DNA from: Mnemiopsis leidyi
Taxonomy: Eukaryota; Ctenophora; Tentaculata; Lobata; Bolinopsidae
NCBI GenBank assembly: GCA_000226015.1
Contig: JH156015.1
Location: 38,275 to 75,461, forward strand
Length of the DNA stretch: 37,187 bases
Reading direction: 5' to 3'
The notes below the pieces were generated by a model. The model saw only the letters and a program-made list of their open reading frames with translations, was not told the DNA's origin and searched no databases. Of this stretch, positions 30,601 through 37,187 are shown in pieces. Position 1 is the first letter of the stretch. Every line of letters starts with the position of its first letter. The position numbers and the translations under genes were made by a program.

Positions 30601-33026
30601 GGTTAGTTTCTATAGCAACACTTAAACGACACTATTGCATCACTGTAGCAACATTTTAGCTAAACACACTATGGAGCTAATTACCCAGGTAACCAAGGAA
30701 GATGTTATAAATACATATCACCTAGGTAACCAAAGAAGATGTTACAAAAACATTATCAGAGCTCTCTCTTATTTCCACCCAACTTCCGCCCTCAGTTCAG
30801 ACTCTCCTGAATTCCGGACATTCCTCAAACAACACGTTTTCAAGTGACGTACACAACCTCATTATTGCGTCTAACAAAGTATGTTACATTTTAGTTTATT
30901 TGTTACACAATGTAATAGTGAATTGTACTGCAGTGCACAATTGTATTAGGCTTATATAATCAATTCTGAGGAATTTCTCAAGCTAAAATATTCTTGACAT
31001 ATACCAATACACATATATATGTATACTTAAACTTCATGATATCGACTTCTGTCTACTCTAGATCTTATATCTCTATCAGATAGCGCTGGAGATAGCTGCA
31101 CGTGCAGTAGAAAGTGAAGGTTACAAACCGTGGATCATATCTGACTGTCTGAGTGGGGAGGCCAGGTTTGTACACAGTATGGGGGGCTCCCCCCTTTTTT
31201 ACAAGATATGTGGGGTATTACCCTTCTTGTTTGGAGTTACAACCCACACCCATTAGACCTCCAGATTAACAGTAACATTTATTTTTACACTTTTTGGAGA
31301 TTTAAATTGTTTCCACCCAGGCACTGCCTAAAAACGGTTGATTTTGAAATCAGCTAAACAAATGAATGTCTCTCGATTCTTCATCAATTGTATTCTTCAT
31401 TTTGGATAAATTTTACAGAGAAGTTGCCCGAGAGTTAGTTGACACACTTGCCGCCACGCCCAACAAAGATAGACAATACCAATATTTGACGTTAAACATG
31501 TTGAACAACATAAATACTGCTTTGTCCTCTTTAGATAATGGTAAGTTTTTCTCTTTCTCTCAATTCTCTAAATTATATCACTGAAAATTAATATACCAGT
31601 AGTTAACGTACCCGCTTATTTGCTGTGTTATGAACTAATAAAAGTGCTCACATGCTTTCTGAGCATGTTATATTTGTCAGGTTTTGTGCATATTAAGTTT
31701 TATAGAACTCGCATCCTGTGTTATATTACTCATTTTCATTATAAGAGAAGCCGTAATTTTTATGTCCGTATAAGAAAGAAAATATGCGTGTAAAATGTAC
31801 GTTTATCATTGCACACTGAAATGTTTGCTGAAACGGCTAGATCCTAAAATTATGTAGTTTACGATTGAAGATTACTTAATGTGTTTGGTCATAATATTGA
31901 CTTGACATAATAACCATTATTCTCTGAACTATTTTAAACAAAAGAAGCATATCAGATATAAAGATATATTAGATCATACAAGTATACATTTATTATACAA
32001 GTATACATTTATTATACAAGTATACATTTCTATGGTTTATACATTTCTACTTCAGATTCGACTAAGCTTTGTCTTGTACTTGGTGGAGAAACTACTGTAA
32101 CAATACGCGAAGGTGGTAAAAGTGGTGGTGGTACTTGCGGTACTTGCGGTACTGGTGGTACTGGTGGTGGTGGTACTGGTACTGGTGGTACTGGTGGTGG
32201 TGGTAAAGGTGGAAGATGCCAAGAAATTGCTTTAGCTGCTGCGTTTCATCTTGGTATGTGTTTTCTAATTTTAATTTCGTGATTTTAACGTTGCGGAAAA
32301 TCTAACTTGTGTCTTTTTCTGTGGTTTCCATGATGTAGCATATTAGAAAGTATTGGTTAAATTTGGAACATTTATATTTTTGTTTTTTAAAAAACTTCTA
32401 CCTTTGGTTGCTGAGTGACTTCCATTCGGGAGGTCCCGGGTTCGAATCTAAGTGCTGCCCAGCCATGGGGTGAGCGTATTTGACGCTCTGCTAAGGACTC
32501 CGTTGGGTCTACGCAGACCCCCGGTCAACTCACCCAGATGAACGGGAAACCGTGATTGAGGGTGAAATGAGTAGCTAGGCTTGAAGAAGCAAATACAGTA
32601 TAGTAAAAACTACCAAAACCATCGCTGGATTTAAGATCCTTCAGCTCCTGTAACTGGCCGGTTACATTGTAACCACATGGCTGTTGGATACACCGAAGTA
32701 AAATAAGTGTTAAATAAAAATGTATATTAAAAAAACTTACCCAAGCTCAATATCCACTCCTAGATCAAGTAGAAACACGGGGCTCCATCACGTTTTTAGC
32801 TACAAGCACTGACGGGCAGGACGGACCTACAGACGCAAGCGGCGCGGTTGTCAGTCAGAAAACAAGTATTGATGCGCGCGAACAGGGACTGGACATGGGG
32901 GTATATTTGGAGAATAATGATTCTTATAGTTTCTTTAGTAAGTTGAATGCGGGGAGAAATCAGTTAAAGTCCGGCCTAACTGGAACTAACCTCATGGATA
33001 TTGTGTTTGTTTTTGTAGAGATTTAG
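18607..33026 (+). CDS. GLYCTK: Glycerate kinase (GLYCTK/MOFRL family), complete
   Basis: Ten exons: 18607-18692, 18847-18942, 29677-29885, 30222-30319, 30452-30601, 30726-30878, 31062-31165, 31419-31540, 32056-32253, 32764-33026; 492 residues (human about 523). It phosphorylates D-glycerate in serine/fructose breakdown. Motifs in order: VSVIAFGKAALSM, ARNNLPDE, CLISGGGSALL, LNTVRTYL-KVKGGGLAR, SLIISDVIGDP-FIASGPT, HNLIIASNK, LVLGGETTV, GGRCQEIAL, STDGQDGPTDASGA, NNDSYSFF, GLTGTNLMD. The join over the 10.7-kb second intron is supported by matching phase 2 and by equal spacing (28 residues from GKA to the IPE/VPK position) compared with human. ATG 18607 is the only N-terminal Met before the family core. 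Oddities: a Gly/Thr-rich insertion of about 29 residues before GGRCQE, and Cys where the family has Asn (GGRNQE). Confidence 0.94.
19419..21025 (-). CDS. Major facilitator superfamily transporter, nested gene
   Basis: Two exons: 20863-21025 and 19419-20623, joined in phase 1; 455 residues. The start is the ATG in GACCATGG at 21025; an in-frame ATG two codons earlier is weaker. About 12 hydrophobic segments are visible: TM1 RWALFLIALCCFITNMCFSA, the TM2 region GLFKASYIFGYILMGFL followed by a loop in the motif-A position (NKKILSWFSARC), later PKFAAVKLGF, AHILIYPLLFLIGTSDAYST and a last segment before an acidic Ser/Glu tail ending SSSSEY. The layout fits solute carriers of the SLC18B1 or similar drug-efflux type. 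I cannot fix the subfamily or substrate. Both exons lie inside glycerate kinase intron 2 on the opposite strand. A CTCCTCCTGCAG acceptor-like site just before the ATG suggests a possible 5'-UTR intron. Confidence 0.9.
21026..21852. other. Upstream region of the MFS gene
   Basis: No coding sequence is recognised. It holds an 18-bp duplication (21213-21230 and 21231-21248), a roughly 50-bp direct duplication around 21291-21396, and a TATATAATAG run near 21318 that reads as TATA-like on the minus strand. Confidence 0.5.
21853..22149. promoter_or_regulatory. Cluster of five CACGTG E-boxes
   Basis: CACGTG hexamers start at 21853, 21918, 22015, 22105 and 22144. They lie 0.8-1.1 kb upstream of the MFS start codon and inside glycerate kinase intron 2. 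They probably belong to the MFS promoter or to an enhancer, which is inference from position. Confidence 0.5.
22150..23010. other. Intronic/intergenic AT-rich DNA
   Basis: I see no coding sequence, RNA gene or clear repeat here. Confidence 0.5.
23018..23236. repeat. 15-bp minisatellite (AAGCAACAAGTAACT-type)
   Basis: About 14 copies of a 15-bp unit with A/T variants. Because the unit is divisible by three, one frame per strand is open and reads as a pentapeptide repeat. I treat that as an artefact of the repeat. Confidence 0.9.
23237..23959. other. AT-rich DNA within intron 2
   Basis: No feature is supported apart from a short GC-rich patch around 23338-23370. Confidence 0.45.
23960..24073. 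repeat. 114-bp inverted repeat (50-bp arms, 14-bp loop)
   Basis: Left arm 23960-24009, right arm 24024-24073, matching at 46 of 50 positions. All four differences are transitions, and at least two are CpG in one arm against TpG in the other. Only a short interior is left, so it is a foldback element, or less likely a hairpin RNA precursor. Confidence 0.85.
24074..26779. other. AT-rich DNA within intron 2, no gene
   Basis: The open frames here (the longest about 100 codons at 25125-25436) show no family resemblance and no splice support. A 21-bp duplication lies near 24413-24453. A perfect palindrome CTTTTTCGCC-TCA-GGCGAAAAAG is at 24668-24690. Confidence 0.5.
26780..26840. repeat. 24-bp tandem repeat, 2.5 copies
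   Basis: The unit CTTATTTACCACCTAGTATA plus four bases is repeated at 26780 and 26804, then a partial copy. Confidence 0.85.
26964..27345. repeat. 12-bp minisatellite (GTAAAGTAACTT), about 31 copies
   Basis: A long, very regular array of GTAAAGTAACTT with rare variants (GCAAAG, GTAGAG, GTACAG) and one short insertion near 27255. The unit is a multiple of three, so tetrapeptide-repeat frames are open on both strands (CKVT-type on plus, LQVT-type on minus). No promoter, splice or unique coding sequence flanks them. Confidence 0.95.
27346..29676. other. AT-rich end of intron 2, no gene
   Basis: No exon, RNA gene or clear mobile element is recognised. A short ATAGAAT-type repeat lies at about 29630-29650, just before the acceptor of glycerate kinase exon 3. 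Confidence 0.5.
30312..30431 (+). repeat. 33-bp tandem array that copies the exon 4 splice donor
   Basis: Four copies of a 33-bp unit start at CAGCAGGTATAG (30314, 30347, 30380, 30413). The first contains the last codons of glycerate kinase exon 4 and the real donor at 30320. The other three reproduce the same exon end plus donor in the intron. Reading past the first donor meets an in-frame TAG at once. Confidence 0.9.
30686..30755 (+). repeat. 37-bp tandem duplication of the exon 6 acceptor
   Basis: CAG|GTAACCAAGGAAGATGTTA ending the first copy at 30688/30689 is repeated as TAG|GTAACCAAAGAAGATGTTA at 30725/30726. Only the second acceptor gives the conserved frame (VTKEDVTKTLSEL then LPPSVQTLL). 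The first is 37 bases upstream and would shift the frame. Confidence 0.85.
31978..32031. repeat. 19-bp tandem repeat, three copies
   Basis: The unit ACAAGTATACATTTATTAT starts at 31978, 31997 and 32016, just upstream of the acceptor of glycerate kinase exon 9. Confidence 0.85.
32112..32213 (+). repeat. GLYCTK: Coding GGT/ACT triplet tract in glycerate kinase
   Basis: An in-frame run of GGT, ACT and TGC codons gives a Gly/Thr/Cys-rich segment (residues about 359-392) between GGETTVTIRE and GGRCQEIAL. The family normally has about seven residues here, against about 36. The tract lies inside a well-supported exon with correct phases at both ends. Confidence 0.9.
32398..32729 (+). mobile_element. 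tRNA-derived SINE in glycerate kinase intron 9
   Basis: A pol III B box (GGTTCGAATC) lies about 50 bases from the 5' end, with an A-box-like TTGCTGAGTGAC upstream. An unrelated body follows, then an A-rich 3' end. Flanking direct repeats AAAAAACTT at 32389-32397 and 32730-32738 look like a target-site duplication. No full tRNA cloverleaf can be drawn. Confidence 0.8.
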
Positions 33027-33349
33027 TTGTTTAATATTTTTAGTGTACCCTTCGTGATTTTTATAGGCAATTTGAATATGTCCTTTTGATTACAATTATG
33101 TATGTCTAACAGTTCAGATATAATTTTTAATGTATTTTTTATTACTTAATTGGTTTTGTAATTTGTCAATGCTTTTGTTATTCGAATTAAGACGATTAAC
33201 TACAGTCTACATACATAATTCATACAGTCATTGAAATTTATAAATTCATCGAATCTAATAAAAATTGGTTATACTTTGAGCCCTGTATGCCATTACAAAT
33301 AATAATCGGAGTTTGTAACTACACCTTATGTAGCTGAAGGAATCTGTTG
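33027..33349. other. Short spacer between glycerate kinase and UBFD1
   Basis: 323 bp between the stop codon and the next start codon on the same strand. It includes an AATAAA signal at 33257-33262 that suits the glycerate kinase mRNA and leaves under 90 bases for the UBFD1 promoter and 5' UTR. Confidence 0.7.
33257..33262 (+). terminator. Poly(A) signal AATAAA of glycerate kinase
   Basis: A canonical hexamer about 230 bases after the stop codon and the clearest candidate in the spacer. Confidence 0.5.
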
Positions 33350-35076
33350 ATGAGCGATCCTGTAGCTGGCTCGACAGCGCCAACCTCTGACGCCGCGCCT
33401 GCTCCTGACGCTGCGCTCACTCCTGACGCCGAACCAACTCCACCCATCATCGACGCTAAACTTCTTGCCAATGAGCTTGTCAAGAACCTGGAAAGTCCAG
33501 CGGTGGAAAGCCAGATAACACCAGCAGTTGATCCAGGACCTGAAATAAAGTTTAAATTAGTTTATAACAAAACAAACTACGAGATTGTTATGGGGGAAAA
33601 TAGGACTGTACGAGAACTGAAGGATCACATTGAAAGTTTGACAAAGTTACCCCGCTCTATGCAAAAACTTATGTTTAAAGGTAATTTCGTGTGGTTGTTC
33701 ACTGGAGACCGTTTTATCTTGTCAGACCTTTGTCTTACCGATATGGTTTAGCTCGATGTTTCAAACATGTGTAAGCCCATTCAATACTGCAAAAGTTTGA
33801 TAGATAGAAGGAGTTTTCTGCCAGACTTAATTTTCTGAACTGCCATTTTTTTCAGGATTGGTTAAAGATGATACCAAAACATTAAAGGAACTAAAAGTTG
33901 TGAAGAATAGTAAAATGATGTTGGTTGGAACGACCATGTCTGATCTTGTAGCTGTTACCACGAAACCCAGCTCAGCTGAAATTGCTGCAAACACTTCATC
34001 CGTAACTAAGAAGGAGGCCCTCAGCAAGCAGAAGGTACGAAACGTATTTGTTTTTCCAGCGTGGACAGCTTGGAACAACAGGACAGTTTTGGCATTCCCG
34101 TACTATATTGTGATACGCCGTACATTTTCTAAGCTGATCTTAGCGCGCACGGTCGTCTATATTACGCGCGTCTTGCTTTCCTTTAAATTTCGCTTGCACT
34201 CGTGTTGCATAATTGCAAAGGCGCTGTCTTCTAGGTGACCACCCCCTCTTCAAAATACTCGGTTTGTTTTGCAGAAAATCTTAAGTTCTGTAAAATATTG
34301 CTATATATGAAACGAATGAGATCAGAGCTCTTCTTTTGCATAGTAATCGTCACATATTCATTGTCTTATAACTTATTTTCTACATCGCCACAGCCCACAA
34401 TATTAAATATTCGTTTTGCTCATTGGTCAATCTTTTTACAAAAACTACATTATTTTTAGATTCACCAAAAAGTTTTGGACAAAGGAAAACCGGAAGACGC
34501 GATGCCAGGAATTGCCGGAGTAAAGCAACCCCTGCCCCCTCACCCACTCAATGGCATGGTCAATAAAACAGGGGGCAAAGTTAGACTGACGTTCAAACTT
34601 GAGGAGGATTCTCTTTGGATTGGAACTAAGGGTACAACATTCTCTTTCCTAGTTGAAGCCTTCTGCTTTAGTGTGATTTGGGCTGTTCAATCAAACTAAG
34701 CCACCTTATTCGTGTCAAATTGATTTTATTGTAACTACTGATATTTTGACAAATACCGACTGTTGACATATTTCAGCTCGGACTGAAAAGATAAGCATGA
34801 GCAACATTAAGAATGTCGTGAGCGAAAAGATAGAGAGTGACCCTAACTACCACATTATGGTAAGGAGTCATAGAAAATGTGAAGTTTCCTTGGTCTCTGC
34901 ACCTTGTAAATTGATGATTGTGAATTTTGTAAAAATATCGAACTCCAAATGTACAATTTCAGGGAATTCAATTAGGGCCGACCGAACTTTCGATTTATTG
35001 GATCTACTGGGTTCCAGCACAGTACGTAGACGCAGTCAAGGACACCATCTTGGGAAAATGGCAGACATTTTTATAA
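33350..35076 (+). CDS. UBFD1: Ubiquitin family domain-containing protein UBFD1, complete
   Basis: Five exons: 33350-33680, 33856-34034, 34460-34631, 34777-34859, 34963-35076; 292 residues (human about 309). The first 60 residues are a Pro/Ala/Thr/Asp-rich low-complexity stretch, as in the family. A ubiquitin-like domain follows at about 64-140 (IKFKLVYNKTNYEI, TVRELKDHIESLT, QKLMFKG, LVKDDTKTLKELKV). The C-terminal UBFD1 region is strongly conserved: KVLDKGKPEDAMPG, KVRLTFKLEEDSLWIGTK, RTEKISMSNIKNVVSE, YWVPAQYVDAVKDTILGKWQ. UBFD1 is a conserved intracellular protein whose UBL domain suggests a role in ubiquitin handling. The precise role is not established from sequence. The ATG at 33350 is the first in frame after an AT-rich spacer. 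Confidence 0.97.
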
Positions 35077-35858
35077 ATTTTCTTATTTTCTGCAAACGCT
35101 TTTTAACTTTAATTGTTTGGTCCACTAGGAATGGTTTAATGCGATTCTAGTGCAAAAGTTAATTGCTTTTTTCCTCAGCTTTCAAAGTAAAGCCATTTCA
35201 TGGTCAGTTTCACAATTTTCTGTGGGTCAACGTTCGCGATTATTTCGATTAAGTTTTATTATAAAGTATGTAACTTATTTATAGAAGACAAGAAATACGC
35301 GTGACAAATTTCTCATAAAACCAACTGAAATAACTAAAATATCGACCAGCAAAAATCGGATTGACAAAATCATTTTTCTAGTCTTATCCACGTTTATTTT
35401 GCTCATTCAGTCAGTCTCCTTAAAATTAAATAGTTCCCATAGAAATGTTCTCGTAGAAATATTTAAATATCTCTAAAATTGAATAGTTCTCGTAGAAATG
35501 TTTTTAAATATCTCTAAAATTGAATAGTTCCCGTAGAAATGTTTAGATATCTCTTAAATTGAAAAGTTCCCTAGAAATGTTTATCTCTAACCGTTGAGTC
35601 CATGGCCCTGTTTATTGTTCTGCTACATACTCTTTTCTACTGGTAGAGGTACTGCCTCAGCTGCGTACAGATGTTATCATACTCTCTTGTAGCACACATA
35701 GTAGTTGTTACTTATTGTAGTGCTGTATACAGGAAGTAAAGGAAATTTGGTATAAGATAGAGTTATTGTAGTGCTGATAGAAGGTTTGTCCTTCACAACT
35801 CATCATCAATAGCTCCACATACATTCTACGTAAAGTAGACCTTCTCAACCCCACTTCT
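35077..35858. other. Spacer between convergent UBFD1 and the unknown minus-strand gene
   Basis: It holds the 3' UTRs of both genes and a minisatellite. TTTATT at 35611-35616 reads AATAAA on the minus strand and is a candidate poly(A) signal for the gene to the right. Confidence 0.55.
35416..35589. repeat. About 40-bp minisatellite, four degraded copies
   Basis: Copies of CTCTAAAATTGAATAGTTCC followed by CGTAGAAATG begin near 35416, 35471, 35512 and 35551. Unit length varies. Confidence 0.75.
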
Positions 35859-36671
35859 CTACATATTCTGGAATGTAGCCCCGATCCACTGTAAGGGAGC
35901 TGTCGCTTTTATCATGCTCTCTAGATTAGCAGTGGGGCGGGAGAAGTGGAGGGCGTTAACTGGTTGAGACTTGATGTGACTCGACCCTCCACTTAGACCT
36001 GGGATTAAGGGTCGTTAATGGTGGTTACTATCGTTTTCTTACAGTTACCTAGAGTTAATGGTGATTACTATCGTTTTCTTACAATAACCTAGGGTTAATG
36101 GTGGTTACTAGCGATTACTTTTAGTTACTTGGGGTTAATGGGGGTTCCTAGCGACTTCTTACAGTGAATTGTGGTTAATGGGGGTTACTAGCGATTACTT
36201 TTAGTAACTTTGGATTGGTGGTTACTAGCGATTTCTTGTGATTACTATAGTGGTTTTGTGATTCAAGAAGTGGCCACAGAGTAAATTTTTAAAGAATTCG
36301 ACGTCAGACATAAGCTAAAGACCCTATGAAATTGATAAAAAGCAGCTCTGTAACTGTCAACAAAACACAGAATGATAGAAAGCAGCACTATAGTCTGTAA
36401 CTGTCAACAAAAAACAGAATGAACAAGCCCACTCACCCAACACCGTATTTTTAGAACCGAAAGCTCCGTGAGATCTGACTCTCTTGTCGGGCAGCTGTTT
36501 AGTGTCCTTGTACCAATACTGAAATCCTGTTTGAGCTCGCGCTTTTGGCGTGTTTTTGGGTCGAGGTCGTCTTTTTCCCGGTTTTTGGGAGTTCTCAAAG
36601 TAGGACTTCGTCCCCAGAGAAGCAGAGATGCTGTGGCTGAAGTCTGACAGGGACTTCAGTCGTTTTGTAAC
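35859..36671 (-). CDS. Unrecognised protein, last two exons
   Basis: Two exons on the minus strand: 36671-36437 and 35998-35859. The upstream one is open for 78 codons, preceded by TTCCTGCAG and followed by a strong GTGAGT donor in phase 1. The downstream one starts after AATCCCAG in phase 1 and ends with TAG at 35861-35859. The matching phases and strong sites support the join. The predicted C-terminal part (about 124 residues) is basic, with segments such as KRLKSLSDFSHSISASLGTK, KRRPRPKNTPKARAQTGF, QYWYKDTKQLPDKRVRSHG and SRPTANLESMIKATAPLQWI. I do not recognise the family. No Met start is available here, so earlier exons must lie to the right, probably beyond the window. Confidence 0.6.
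36007..36235. repeat. About 41-bp minisatellite in the minus-strand gene's intron
   Basis: Five to six diverged copies of GTTAATGGTGGTTACTATCG followed by a TTTCTTACAGTTACCTA-like half. Confidence 0.8.
36339..36421. repeat. Imperfect direct duplication, about 40 bp
   Basis: AAAGCAGC...CTGTAACTGTCAACAAAA..ACAGAATGA occurs twice in tandem, right beside the donor of the minus-strand exon. Confidence 0.7.
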
Positions 36672-37187
36672 CTGCAGGAATTTACCTTCCGTTAGAGGGA
36701 TTGTATTTGTGTTCGGTCACTTAGGTTTTTGGGTTGTAGCTCGAGATTTATGCAGTTAATGTCATACATGAGGCAACCTTTCTATTACACTGAGAAAACT
36801 AAGCCATTATCTTGAGCCATTTTCACAAGTTCAGACGACTGTTGGTCTGATAAATCCAAAATTAGTAAACCAAACCAAAGATAAGATTTGTCTGTATTTT
36901 AATTTGACATTTTTTCCACCCAGCCGGCCGCGAAGCGGCCTTAAAAAGGCATAAGGTGGTTAGGAATCGGGACATTTGGTAGAATAGTGGGGTTAGCAGG
37001 ATGGTGGTCCGTCGTCGTGGTCGTCGTGTCTCGCTCCTTTATCAAAACAGCGATTGCGCAGGGTTAGATTGTTTTTAATTCAATGCGCCGCGCATCACTG
37101 ATTAAATTTAATGAATGAGATCGTGAGTGTGGGATTTGATTAATGATTGGTCTTGCGAATTGGGGCATGCCAATCAAAGTTTTTGTC
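36672..37187. other. Intron or upstream region of the minus-strand gene
   Basis: No further exon is recognised. It holds a perfect palindrome GGCCGC-GAA-GCGGCC at 36926-36940 and short GTCGTC-type repeats near 37010-37030. Confidence 0.45.

Noticed and set aside
32400-32475. Functional tRNA gene
   Set aside because: A B box is present but no full cloverleaf can be folded; the body, A-rich end and target duplication indicate a SINE.
36404-36598. Alternative minus-strand frame overlapping the unknown gene's exon
   Set aside because: It reads through the strong GTGAGT donor and does not connect in phase to the downstream exon, unlike the chosen frame.

Overview
The window is nuclear DNA of an intron-rich invertebrate animal. 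Introns are spliceosomal with GT-AG ends, most exons are 60-260 bp, intergenic DNA is AT-rich and full of minisatellites, and the genes are animal families (iRhom, adhesion GPCR, UBFD1, cathepsin L, glycerate kinase). I cannot name the phylum. The compact, mostly short-intron genes and the divergence of the proteins would suit a marine non-bilaterian or other soft-bodied invertebrate, but that is inference. I rebuilt the gene models by hand from splice sites, intron phase and family conservation. Summed coding lengths are divisible by three in every complete model.

Layout. 1-4.5 kb: intergenic DNA with a 37-bp minisatellite, CACGTG E-box clusters and an RFX X-box-like tandem array. 4.5-4.9 kb: a possible small single-exon membrane protein. 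5.1-10.6 kb (+): the C-terminal half (TM5-TM7 and a long cytoplasmic tail) of an adhesion-type GPCR. 10.6-13.2 kb: repeat-rich DNA with GC-rich inserts, a 13-base assembly gap and a 93-bp palindrome. 13.2-16.1 kb (+): a complete 10-exon, 472-residue iRhom-like rhomboid. 17.0-18.1 kb (-): an intronless cathepsin L-like protease with a TATA box. 18.6-33.0 kb (+): a complete 10-exon, 492-residue glycerate kinase (GLYCTK family). Its intron 2 is about 10.7 kb and contains, on the opposite strand, a complete two-exon 455-residue MFS transporter (19.4-21.0 kb), an E-box cluster, a long hairpin and two large minisatellites. 33.3-35.1 kb (+): a complete 5-exon UBFD1. 35.9-36.7 kb (-): the last two exons of an unrecognised gene that enters from the right.

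The genes do not form one pathway. The architecture is the main interest: a gene nested antisense inside a metabolic-enzyme intron, a divergent cathepsin L/glycerate kinase promoter region, a tight head-to-tail glycerate kinase-UBFD1 pair, and three separate tandem duplications that straddle exon-intron boundaries.

The most unusual protein features are a roughly 29-residue Gly/Thr triplet expansion in the active-site loop of glycerate kinase, an iRhom-like protein that keeps a Ser at the rhomboid nucleophile position together with the TM6 His, and a cathepsin L that has lost both cysteines of one conserved disulfide.
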